Shown here: positions 1 through 6,159 of the stretch, piece by piece | Numbering within the stretch: the stretch's first letter is position 1 | Layout of the letters: the number at the start of each line of letters is the position of its first letter | Source: Litorimonas sp964610115 | GTDB lineage: Bacteria > Pseudomonadota > Alphaproteobacteria > Caulobacterales > Maricaulaceae | Length of the DNA: 6,970 bases | NCBI GenBank assembly: GCA_964610115.1 | Contig: CAZSUW010000090.1 | Span: 1-6,970, forward strand | Direction of reading: 5' to 3' | Program-made: the position numbers and the translations under genes | The notes under the pieces: model-generated | Told to the model about the DNA's origin: nothing | The model's input: only the letters and a program-made list of their open reading frames with translations | Databases searched by the model: none

Positions 1-15
1 AAACTTAATTTACAT

Positions 16-21
16 AGGAGG
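16..21 (+). promoter_or_regulatory. Shine-Dalgarno site of the membrane-protein gene
   Basis: AGGAGG lies 4 nt before the ATG at 26 and is a full match to the anti-SD core. It fixes the start of the first gene. Only 15 bases of AT-rich sequence precede it inside the window, so the promoter and any operator for the three-gene unit are outside or at the very edge. Confidence 0.8.
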
Positions 22-25
22 AGTC

Positions 26-463
26 ATGTCTCGCAATTTTTTGTTTATCGGGACTGCGCTTGTTTATCTTGCTGCGCTTGCTATTTTCGGACCGGCTTTT
101 CTGAGCGTCCTTTCCGTTCCAGCGGCGGTGGCTTTGTTCTGGGTTTTTTGGGCGGGGGTGACTGTCGCAACGCTCGTCTTGGTCGCCGTCTGGATTGTCA
201 CTTATTTTTTAGCAGGGGGTAAGGCCTCTCGTTTGGGGTTGAAAGATGAACGCGATCGTCTGGTTGAAAGTCGTGCCACCCTTTTGGGGTTCCTGTGGAT
301 GACCTTAGTTGTGTTTGGCGCAATGTCGGTATTCACGATGGGGCATACGCTTCTGGGCGTGAAAATTGCGGGCGGCGGTTTGGTGTTGGCATTTGCTTTG
401 GTGCACGCGGTCAGCGTTTTCGATATAGTCCGGTCGTTTCTGGCGTCCCGAGGGGAAGCCTGA
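26..463 (+). CDS. Small four-helix membrane protein paired with an XRE regulator
   Basis: A 145-residue integral membrane protein of unknown function. Hydrophobic stretches lie at roughly residues 5-27, 33-63 (long, perhaps one bent helix), 86-106 and 115-137. A charged loop at 66-83 contains the motif KDERDRLVESRA. A DERxxxIxxKA-like loop between membrane segments resembles, from memory, DUF2178-type small membrane proteins that are often encoded next to small XRE regulators; I cannot confirm family membership by reading alone. The start is set by a strong Shine-Dalgarno sequence 4 nt upstream. The stop TGA overlaps the ATG of the HTH gene (TGATG), so the two are probably translationally coupled. 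By analogy with SdpI/SdpR-like pairs, it may sense or relieve a membrane signal, or sequester the regulator; this is inference. The gene is rich in T, as expected for hydrophobic codons. No enzyme motif was seen. Confidence 0.85.
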   Translation: MSRNFLFIGTALVYLAALAIFGPAFLSVLSVPAAVALFWVFWAGVTVATLVLVAVWIVTYFLAGGKASRLGLKDERDRLVESRATLLGFLWMTLVVFGAMSVFTMGHTLLGVKIAGGGLVLAFALVHAVSVFDIVRSFLASRGEA

Positions 464-687
464 TGGGGGGCAAAAAAAGTGCGATTACGAACACAATCCG
501 AAATGTGAGGGCCGCGCAATCCATGTCGCAAGCGCGCCTCGCCGAGGCAACAGGTGTAACGCGACAAACCATCATTGCGATTGAGCAGGCGCGATATGCC
601 CCCTCACTTGAACTCGCATTTCGTTTGTCTCACGTCTTGTCCACTCCGGTAGAAGAATTGTTTCAATTCAACCCCGAATGGGATTAA
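463..687 (+). CDS. Small XRE-family helix-turn-helix transcriptional regulator
   Basis: A 74-residue protein consisting almost entirely of one Cro/C1-type HTH domain. Helices run from about residue 11 (TIRNVRAAQSMS) through the turn QARLAEATGVTRQTIIAIEQ (helices 2-3, about 23-42) to the family signature ARYAPSLELAFRLS and VEELFQF near the C-terminus. This matches the compact YozG-like regulators (consensus about RxxxxLTQEELAEKVGVSRQTINAIEKGKYNPSLELA). There is no added ligand or dimerisation domain. I chose the ATG at 463, not the ATG at 295 in the same frame, because the upstream extension is a shadow of the membrane-protein gene and has no HTH similarity. The chosen ATG overlaps the preceding TGA, with GAGGGG at 450-455 as ribosome-binding site. 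It probably binds DNA as a dimer and may regulate its own operon, including the reductase downstream; the operator is not visible in the window. Confidence 0.9.
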   Translation: MGGKKSAITNTIRNVRAAQSMSQARLAEATGVTRQTIIAIEQARYAPSLELAFRLSHVLSTPVEELFQFNPEWD

Positions 688-701
688 GCTCCGTTATTCT
701 C

Positions 702-707
702 GGAGGG
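702..707 (+). promoter_or_regulatory. Shine-Dalgarno site deciding the ahr start
   Basis: GGAGGG ends 3 nt before the ATG at 711. The same frame is open back to an ATG at 678, but that codon lies inside the HTH gene and would add 11 residues (MGLSSVILGGT) with no counterpart in Ahr, so 711 is the likelier start. Confidence 0.75.
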
Positions 708-710
708 ACA

Positions 711-1727
711 ATGACCACATTCAATGCCTATGCAGCCAGTGAGCCTGGCGGTCTGTTAGAGCCGTTTTCTTATGACCCCGGCCCGATTGGGGCCGATGAA
801 GTCGAGATCAAGATTGCCGCCTGCGGGCTTTGTCATTCCGATCTGTCCATGATCAATAATGATTGGCGCGCGAGCCGCTATCCACTGGTTCCCGGGCATG
901 AGATTATTGGCGAGGTCGTTGCACTAGGCTCTTCTGTTACCACGCTTAAACCCGGGACTATGGTCGGCGTGGGTTGGTCCTCGCATAGCTGTCTGCGCTG
1001 CCCGCCCTGCTTAAAAGGCACGCATCAGCGTTGTCAGACAGGCACGTCAACGATTGCGGGGCGTGGCGGTTTTGCTGATCGTATCCGCGTGCAGGATATT
1101 TGGGCCGTACCTTTGCCCGATGGCATTGATCTGGCCAGTGCGGGGCCACTTTTCTGCGGCGGGATTACCGTTTTCGCCCCTTTCGTGGATTTTGACTTGA
1201 AGCCGACAGATCGGGTTGGCGTGATCGGGATCGGAGGCTTGGGGCATCTCGCCTTGCAATTTGCCAAGGCGTGGGGATGCGAGGTGACAGCCTTTACGTC
1301 ATCTCTAGATAAAGAGGAGAGCCTTCGTCAGCTTGGCGCCCACCGGATCGTCAATAGCCGCGATAAAGACGCGCTCAAAGCGGAGCGTGGGCGCTTCGAT
1401 TACATCCTCAGCACCGTCAATGTGAGTCTCGATTGGCGGCTCTATCTAAGCGCGCTCCGAGCTGAAGGAAAACTCATCACGGTAGGCGTTGTTGGGGAGC
1501 CCATGGGCATACCCGCCAATCAGTTGATCGGTGGCCAGAAAATCGTCTCAGGCTCAGATACTGGGCCGCCTGAAATGGTTGCGACTATGCTGGAATTCTG
1601 CGTTCGGCATAACATCCAGCCCATGGTTGAGCGTTTTCCGATGTCAAAGTGTAACGATGCGATTGCTCACCTGAAGTCTGGCAAGGCACGCTACCGGATT
1701 GTGCTTGAAAACGAGGTCCCAGATTAG
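711..1727 (+). CDS. ahr: Zinc-dependent NADPH aldehyde reductase, Ahr/YjgB-like
   Basis: A 338-residue medium-chain dehydrogenase that should reduce aldehydes to primary alcohols in the cytoplasm. It follows E. coli Ahr (YjgB) along its whole length as I recall that protein: CGLCHSDLSMINNDW, YPLVPGHEIIGEVVALGS, AGPLFCGGITVF, RVGVIGIGGLGH, NVSLDW and FPMSKCNDAI. Catalytic zinc ligands should be C41, H63 and C149, with E64 beside them and S43 in the proton relay. Structural zinc ligands are C94, C97, C100 and C108. The Rossmann motif GxGGxG is at 173-178. After strand 2 there is T196-S197-S198 instead of an acidic residue, which fits NADPH over NADH. It is the third gene of the membrane protein/XRE unit, 23 bp after the regulator. 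Its stop overlaps that of the convergent SDR by 4 bp. Other CAD-family alcohol dehydrogenases (YahK type) are the alternative; the physiological aldehyde is unknown. Confidence 0.9.
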   Translation: MTTFNAYAASEPGGLLEPFSYDPGPIGADEVEIKIAACGLCHSDLSMINNDWRASRYPLVPGHEIIGEVVALGSSVTTLKPGTMVGVGWSSHSCLRCPPCLKGTHQRCQTGTSTIAGRGGFADRIRVQDIWAVPLPDGIDLASAGPLFCGGITVFAPFVDFDLKPTDRVGVIGIGGLGHLALQFAKAWGCEVTAFTSSLDKEESLRQLGAHRIVNSRDKDALKAERGRFDYILSTVNVSLDWRLYLSALRAEGKLITVGVVGEPMGIPANQLIGGQKIVSGSDTGPPEMVATMLEFCVRHNIQPMVERFPMSKCNDAIAHLKSGKARYRIVLENEVPD

Positions 1728-2443
1728 CGGGTGGCGGCCCAGTCGCGATAGCTGATAAGCGCGCCATGCTGATCGAAGTCGTCGCCCAGCATTTCGACAA
1801 TAAGTGGCGCGAGGTCAGACGGCTTTGGTAATGTGGCTCTATCTTCGCCCGGGAAAGCTTTGGCGCGCATTTGGGTATCTGTGCCGCCTGGATTGAGTAG
1901 GCCAACGCGAATGTTCGTCACGTCTCCAATCTCATCGGCCCAGCACAGGGCGAAGTTTTCCATGCCGGCTTTTGACGCTGCATAAGCGCCCCAATAGGCG
2001 CGAGGGTTGCGAGCGACAGAGGAGGTGACAAAGACAGCACGTCCGGCCGCACTTTTGCGCAAGAGCGGATCAAGCGCGCGGATCATGCGATAGGGCGCCG
2101 TGAAATTCACATCCATCACGGCCATCCAATCCTTTGGGGTTACGTGATTGGCCGGCGTGATATCGCCAAGCAGAGCCGCATTGACCAACATGCCATCAAG
2201 CCGCCCAAAGCGGGCGAGAAGGGCTTCGGCCAAGCGGTCAATTTGGTCGAAATCGCGCAGATCCATTGGGACCAGTGTGCAATGCCCACCAGTGGCCTGA
2301 ATTTCATCATCAAGGGCTTCTAGCCCGCCTTGTGTTCGCGCTGTCGCGATGACGTGGTGTCCGGCTGCGGCAAGAGCTTTTGCGGCCGCGTAGCCAATGC
2401 CGCGGGACGCGCCCGTAACCAGAGTTAGACGTTGATCAGACAT
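1724..2443 (-). CDS. Short-chain dehydrogenase/reductase downstream of purF
   Basis: A 239-residue classical SDR, close to the usual 250. The cofactor motif TGASRGIG is at 10-17, D61-L in the adenine-binding position, NAA at 88-90, the active-site Asn at 113 (DVNF), Ser at 141, and Y154-x3-K158 (YAASK); a PGG turn is at 185-187. R14 in the glycine motif and R36 after strand 2 (ATART) favour NADP(H). It resembles YciK-like oxidoreductases, but the substrate cannot be read from sequence. It starts 6 bp after the purF stop, and its weak ribosome-binding site (AAAGG) overlaps that stop codon (GTAAAGGCCCATG), so it is likely expressed through coupling with purF. From memory, an SDR after purF is a recurring arrangement in alphaproteobacteria, yet no step of purine synthesis needs one. 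Its 3' end overlaps ahr by 4 bp on the opposite strand. Confidence 0.9.
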   Translation of the reverse strand: MSDQRLTLVTGASRGIGYAAAKALAAAGHHVIATARTQGGLEALDDEIQATGGHCTLVPMDLRDFDQIDRLAEALLARFGRLDGMLVNAALLGDITPANHVTPKDWMAVMDVNFTAPYRMIRALDPLLRKSAAGRAVFVTSSVARNPRAYWGAYAASKAGMENFALCWADEIGDVTNIRVGLLNPGGTDTQMRAKAFPGEDRATLPKPSDLAPLIVEMLGDDFDQHGALISYRDWAATR

Positions 2444-2449
2444 GGGCCT

Positions 2450-3937
2450 TTACGCCACTTCCACGAGGAAAGAGAGTTGCTTGGCGCCGCCTGCGGCCTC
2501 GCGGTCGCGATCTATTAGCGGTGTTGGATAGCACCCTGTGAAGCAGTGATCCGTGTATTGCGGAGATTCGCCTTCGCGATATTCTTCGCCCATCGCCCAG
2601 TAGAGCCCTTCGATCGACAAAAAGCCAAGGCTGTCGACTTCTAGCATAGACCGCATTTCTTCGAGCGTATAATTTGCCGCGATCAGCTTCTCTTTCGTCG
2701 GCATATCTATCCCGTAGTGATCTGGAAATTTGATCGGCGGGGAGGCAGAGCGGAAGTGGACTTCTTTTGCACCAGCCGCTTTAATCATGCGGACAATTTT
2801 GGTCGATGTTGTACCCCGAACGATGGAATCGTCTACGAGCAGGACACGCTTTCCTTCAATCATGGCCCGGTTGGCAGAGTGCTTTAGGCGCACGCCCATA
2901 TCCCGCATACCTTGGGTCGGTTGAATAAAGGTCCGTCCTACATAGTGGTTGCGGATAATGCCGAGTTCGAAAGGAACGCTAACTTCTTGCGCAAAGCCGA
3001 GCGCGGCGGGAACGCCACTATCCGGGACAGGAATGACAACATCGATGTCCGCAGGCGTTTCTTGGGCAAGGCGCTGCCCCATGCGCTTACGAACTGTGTA
3101 GACGCTTTTTCCATCCACGACGCTGTCAGGCCGCGCGAAGTAAACAAATTCAAAGATACACGGGCGCTTTTCAGCGTTGGGAAAGGCGATGAAGGACCTG
3201 ATGCCGTCTTCATTGATGACCACCACCTCGCCCGGATCAACTTCTCGGATGAATTCGGCGCCAATCATATCAAGCGCGCAGGTCTCGCTCGCTAAAACAT
3301 AGTGGTCATTCATGCGCCCTATGAGGAGCGGGCGTATGCCAAAACGGTCCCGCGCGCCAATTAGGCAGTCATTCGTCATGCCGACAAAAGCAAAGCCGCC
3401 ATCAATCTGTCGCATGGCGGAGACGAAGCGATCGGCAAATGTTTTCCCTCGCGCGCGCGCAATAAGGTGGATCACGACTTCCGTGTCGGACGTGCTCTGA
3501 AATAGCGCACCCTTTTCAACCAGCGCATCTTTGATCGTATACGCATTTGTGATGTGGCCATTATGGGCCAGCGCAAATCCACCACTATGAAGCTCAGAGT
3601 ATAGCGGTTGGACATTCCGCAGGATCGTCCCGCCAGAGGTTGAATAGCGCACATGTCCCATGGCGATATGGCCCGGCAGGCGTTCAGACGGGTCATCGCC
3701 CGTAAAATTATCGCCGACAAGGCCGAGATGACGCTCCGTATGGAACAGCTTGCCATCTGATGTCGCAATCCCGCAGGCCTCTTGTCCGCGATGTTGCAAG
3801 GCATGCAGGCCGAGTGCCGCGAAGCTCGCCGCGTTCTCGACCCCAAAAACACCAAATACGCCACACTCTTCGCGGATTTTGTCCTCATTTGGATCAAACT
3901 CGCAGACCGGATTTTGCAATACAGAAGTGTCGGTCAT
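2450..3937 (-). CDS. purF: Amidophosphoribosyltransferase (glutamine PRPP amidotransferase)
   Basis: Catalyses the first committed step of purine synthesis, PRPP + glutamine + water to 5-phosphoribosylamine, glutamate and pyrophosphate. Numbering from the ATG at 3937 (495 residues): the Ntn glutaminase begins at C25 (REE|CGVFGVFG), which would become the N-terminal nucleophile after removal of 24 residues; HVRYSTSGG (95-103) and AHNGHITN (124-131) bind glutamine. The phosphoribosyltransferase half has VIPVPDSG (302-309), the loop RNHYVGRTFIQPTQ (329-342) and the PRPP motif VLLVDDSIVRGTTS (365-378). An in-frame GTG at 3952, 3 nt after the cvpA stop, would add five residues; neither start has a strong Shine-Dalgarno, and I prefer the ATG. 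Of the four Fe-S ligands of the Bacillus enzyme, C260 and C465 are kept, but D406 and T462 replace the other two, so a cluster is unlikely. It is followed after 6 bp by the SDR. Confidence 0.97.
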   Translation of the reverse strand: MTDTSVLQNPVCEFDPNEDKIREECGVFGVFGVENAASFAALGLHALQHRGQEACGIATSDGKLFHTERHLGLVGDNFTGDDPSERLPGHIAMGHVRYSTSGGTILRNVQPLYSELHSGGFALAHNGHITNAYTIKDALVEKGALFQSTSDTEVVIHLIARARGKTFADRFVSAMRQIDGGFAFVGMTNDCLIGARDRFGIRPLLIGRMNDHYVLASETCALDMIGAEFIREVDPGEVVVINEDGIRSFIAFPNAEKRPCIFEFVYFARPDSVVDGKSVYTVRKRMGQRLAQETPADIDVVIPVPDSGVPAALGFAQEVSVPFELGIIRNHYVGRTFIQPTQGMRDMGVRLKHSANRAMIEGKRVLLVDDSIVRGTTSTKIVRMIKAAGAKEVHFRSASPPIKFPDHYGIDMPTKEKLIAANYTLEEMRSMLEVDSLGFLSIEGLYWAMGEEYREGESPQYTDHCFTGCYPTPLIDRDREAAGGAKQLSFLVEVA

Positions 3938-3955
3938 GGCGCGGTCCGTCACGGG

Positions 3956-4657
3956 TTATGGGCTCTCAGTTTGAAGGCCATCTGTCAGAACGTCGAGGTC
4001 GCCGTCCTTTATGCGCTCCGCATATGAGCGCATATCAGCAAAAGGCAAGGCCCGTATGCCATCCCCTATACGGTCCAGCAGGGGGAAGAAGGTCGAGTTT
4101 TGAAGCATGGCGGGGAGTTCGACGGGGTCCGCTTCCATCTGTTCGCGCATAGATTTGGGGAGGGTCTCTAGCGTTTGTTGGCGCACTTCGCCCCGTTCAA
4201 CAAGGTCACGAAACTCTTGCGCTTCTTGGCTAGCGCGATGTTTGGCAGTCATAGCCATCACGATAAGCGAGGCGATAACGAGGCCGCGGGCGACGCCAAA
4301 CCCTGCGCCGAAAAGACGGTCCAAAAAGCCGGGACCGTCCCCATCAATCGTTTTACGCATCTTCTTTAGGACGAAAGCAGAGATACCGTAGGTGACTGCA
4401 AATGTGCCGAAAATCAGGATTCCATCCGCAAGTTCGGACGGGCTAATCATGTCGCGCAAGCCGTAACGGAACTGACCATAAACAATCAGGGTGAGAATAA
4501 CGGCAATGACAAGAGCCAAAATCGAAATGATTTCACGTAAAAAGCCCCGACCAAAGGCGAATAAGGCGGAAACGAAAAGTAAAACGAGGACGGCTGTGTC
4601 GAATCCGTTAAACTCAAAAGATCCGATCGAAATCGCCTGGATGAGCTGCGGGTCCAT
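3956..4657 (-). CDS. cvpA: CvpA family inner-membrane protein
   Basis: A 233-residue protein with the CvpA/colicin V production fold. Four hydrophobic segments lie at about 19-38, 42-62, 76-97 and 118-137. The first carries the family signature FDTAVLVLL...FGRGFLREI, and the RLFGAGFGVARG segment before helix 4 (115-125) matches the conserved GxxFGxxRG motif. After residue 138 comes a hydrophilic, charged tail of about 95 residues rich in E, Q and R, longer than in E. coli CvpA (about 160 residues in total) and common in alphaproteobacterial members. In E. coli the gene is named for colicin V export and is also linked to purF; its biochemical role is not settled. It starts 15 bp after the radA stop, with AGAGGA just upstream of the ATG, and ends about 18 bp before the purF ATG (3 bp before its GTG), so it is very likely part of one operon. 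Confidence 0.93.
   Translation of the reverse strand: MDPQLIQAISIGSFEFNGFDTAVLVLLFVSALFAFGRGFLREIISILALVIAVILTLIVYGQFRYGLRDMISPSELADGILIFGTFAVTYGISAFVLKKMRKTIDGDGPGFLDRLFGAGFGVARGLVIASLIVMAMTAKHRASQEAQEFRDLVERGEVRQQTLETLPKSMREQMEADPVELPAMLQNSTFFPLLDRIGDGIRALPFADMRSYAERIKDGDLDVLTDGLQTESP
4010..4034 (-). repeat. Perfect 9-bp inverted repeat inside the cvpA 3' end
   Basis: TATGCGCTC at 4010-4018 is repeated in inverted form as GAGCGCATA at 4026-4034 with a 7-base spacer. It falls within codons for about residues 208-216 of CvpA, some 75-95 bases ahead of the purF start on the mRNA. It could form a moderately stable hairpin in the transcript. There is no U-run after it, so it is not an intrinsic terminator. 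It may be chance, given that the codons spell ordinary CvpA residues. Confidence 0.5.
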
Positions 4658-4660
4658 ATA

Positions 4661-4666
4661 TCCTCT
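4661..4666 (-). promoter_or_regulatory. Shine-Dalgarno site of cvpA
   Basis: On the minus strand AGAGGA stands 3 nt before the cvpA ATG, inside the 15-bp radA-cvpA gap. It is the clearest ribosome-binding site of the minus-strand cluster and supports the ATG at 4657. Confidence 0.65.
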
Positions 4667-4672
4667 TTTGCG

Positions 4673-6097
4673 TTAGGCGGCCCAACTCTCAGCAGCGTCA
4701 GGGCCCGATTCTACCGAAGCCTCTACACGGCGAACCAAGTCTCGCAAAGACCGGATTGGAATGATGGGCAGCGCCTGATTATCATTGCGTTCGCGCCCGC
4801 TCGCATCTTTTCGCTTTGGCATAGGCGCGGCAATGGCCCGCTCAAAGCCGAGTTTCGCACTTTCTTTGAGCCGCGCATCGGCGCGACTTACAGGGCGAAC
4901 ATCGCCTGAAAGAGACAACTCCCCGAAGACGACAAGATCTGATGGAAGCGCCACGTCAAAGGCGCTGGACGTGATAGCCGCCGCGACCGCTAAGTCAGCG
5001 GCCGGTTCATTGATACGAAGCCCGCCTGCCACGTTTAAATAGACATCTTTACCCGCAAAGCTGACGCCGCAGCGGGCTTCTAATACGGCCAAGACCATGG
5101 CTAGTCGCCCGCTGTCCCATCCGACAACCGCGCGGCGGGGTGTTCCGAAGGCAGCGGGCGCGACGAGCGCTTGAATTTCGGTGAGGACAGGACGCGAGCC
5201 TTCCAGCCCTGCAAACACCGCAGAGCCTTCAGAGGCATCTGAGCGCCCATCGAGGAAGAGCGCTGAGGGGTTCAGGACTTCACGAAGACCCGTGTCGCAC
5301 ATTTCAAAAACGCCGATTTCATCCGTCGGCCCAAAGCGGTTTTTATGGGCGCGCAGGATGCGGAACTGGTGTGCGCGTTCGCCTTCGAAATAAAGCACGG
5401 CGTCGACCATATGTTCGACGACGCGTGGTCCGGCGATCTGTCCGTCTTTTGTCACATGCCCGACGAGGATCATTGTCGCGCCAGATTTTTTGGCAAAGCG
5501 AGTGAGTTCTTGCGCGCATTGACGGACTTGCGCGACGGTCCCGGGTGCGGCGCCCAGCTGATCCGTCCATAGGGTCTGGATTGAATCGATCACAACAACG
5601 TCGGGCTTATCCGCCATCAGCCCGTCCAAAATCGGACCGAGCGAGGTTTCTGCCGCCAGATTGACGGGTTGGTTCGCGACGCCGAGGCGTTTCGCGCGCC
5701 TCTGCACCTGACCCGGACTTTCTTCGCCGCTAATATAGGCGACGCGTTTGCCCTGGCGAGCAAGCGCACCAACTGTTTGCAGAAGTAAGGTCGATTTCCC
5801 GATCCCCGGATCGCCGCCCACCAGTAGGGCCGAGCCCGGCACAAGCCCGCCCCCTGTGACGCGGTCCAATTCTCCTATCCCGGTCACTAGCCGCGGCACG
5901 TCCCGCGCTTCGCCGCCCAGATCAACAAATTCCATACCGCGCCCTTTTTTGCGCCGCTTATGGGCCGGCGCGGCGCCTTGGGCCTGGGCCTCTTCAACCA
6001 GCGTGTTCCACTCACCGCAGGCATCGCAGCGGCCGGCCCAGCGCCCATGGACGGACCCGCAGCTTTGGCAAACAAAGATAGACTTAGGCTTTGGCAT
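4673..6097 (-). CDS. radA: DNA repair protein RadA (Sms)
   Basis: A 474-residue RecA-like ATPase that acts in recombinational repair by driving branch migration of RecA-made intermediates. The order is complete: an N-terminal C4 zinc finger (C10-x2-C13, C24-x2-C27), a linker of basic residues (46-53), the RecA-fold core with Walker A GGDPGIGKST (94-103; K101, S102), SGEES (123-127), Walker B VVVIDSIQT (167-174), and the RadA-specific KNRFG (252-256). The Lon-like C-terminal domain contains GGLRINEPAADLAVAAA (358-374), with Ala where Lon protease has its catalytic Ser (normal for RadA), and GELSLSGDVRPV (392-403). The usual length is about 450-460. The start is set by the MPKPKSIFVCQSCG beginning typical of the family; no good Shine-Dalgarno is visible upstream. 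It is the first gene of the radA-cvpA-purF-SDR series and has a LexA-like direct repeat 41-55 bp upstream of its ATG. Confidence 0.97.
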   Translation of the reverse strand: MPKPKSIFVCQSCGSVHGRWAGRCDACGEWNTLVEEAQAQGAAPAHKRRKKGRGMEFVDLGGEARDVPRLVTGIGELDRVTGGGLVPGSALLVGGDPGIGKSTLLLQTVGALARQGKRVAYISGEESPGQVQRRAKRLGVANQPVNLAAETSLGPILDGLMADKPDVVVIDSIQTLWTDQLGAAPGTVAQVRQCAQELTRFAKKSGATMILVGHVTKDGQIAGPRVVEHMVDAVLYFEGERAHQFRILRAHKNRFGPTDEIGVFEMCDTGLREVLNPSALFLDGRSDASEGSAVFAGLEGSRPVLTEIQALVAPAAFGTPRRAVVGWDSGRLAMVLAVLEARCGVSFAGKDVYLNVAGGLRINEPAADLAVAAAITSSAFDVALPSDLVVFGELSLSGDVRPVSRADARLKESAKLGFERAIAAPMPKRKDASGRERNDNQALPIIPIRSLRDLVRRVEASVESGPDAAESWAA

Positions 6098-6137
6098 AGC
6101 GTCGCTATGGCCCGAAATGCGACTGAACGCAACAAAA

Positions 6138-6152
6138 GTTCTATCTTTGTTC
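6138..6152 (-). promoter_or_regulatory. Candidate LexA (SOS) operator upstream of radA
   Basis: The plus strand reads GTTCTATCTTTGTTC, that is GTTC-N7-GTTC, and the minus strand GAAC-N7-GAAC. This exactly matches the direct-repeat LexA-binding motif established in alphaproteobacteria such as Rhodobacter, Sinorhizobium and Caulobacter, which differs from the E. coli palindrome. It lies 40 bp before the radA ATG and touches the stop codon of the P450 gene (6152-6154). A weak sigma70-like pair on the minus strand, TTATGA (6172-6177) and TAGAAC (6149-6154) with a 17-bp spacer, would place the -10 hexamer on the first half-site, a usual geometry for repression. The motif match is direct; binding is inferred. 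Confidence 0.65.
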
Positions 6153-6159
6153 TATCTTT
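6138..6159. repeat. 11-bp perfect tandem duplication at the P450-radA junction
   Basis: GTTCTATCTTT occurs twice head to tail (6138-6148 and 6149-6159). The second copy covers the last codons and stop of the P450 gene. The period of 11 bp is what produces the GTTC-N7-GTTC spacing, roughly one helical turn, so the duplication and the candidate LexA operator are the same object. A short AT-rich inverted repeat (6131-6138 with 6145-6151) overlaps it. Confidence 0.75.

Noticed and set aside
295..687. Longer version of the HTH gene starting at the ATG at 295.
   Set aside because: The first 56 residues are a frame-shifted shadow of the membrane-protein gene, without similarity to HTH proteins; the ATG at 463 has a ribosome-binding site and overlaps the preceding stop.
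1986..2001. GCGCC-CCAATA-GGCGC inverted repeat.
   Set aside because: A short stem within well-conserved SDR catalytic codons around the YWGAY motif; expected by chance in GC-rich coding sequence.
3750..4152. Plus-strand open frames of 70-130 codons opposite purF and cvpA.
   Set aside because: They lie antisense to strongly recognised genes, overlap each other in several frames, have no ribosome-binding sites or recognisable domains, and are typical of GC-rich coding shadow.
6131..6151. AT-rich hairpin (AACAAAAG / CTTTGTT with a 6-base loop) as a terminator between P450 and radA.
   Set aside because: The stem is about 7 bp, almost all A-T, with a bulge, and on the minus strand it lacks a proper T-run; the GTTC direct repeat explains the sequence better.
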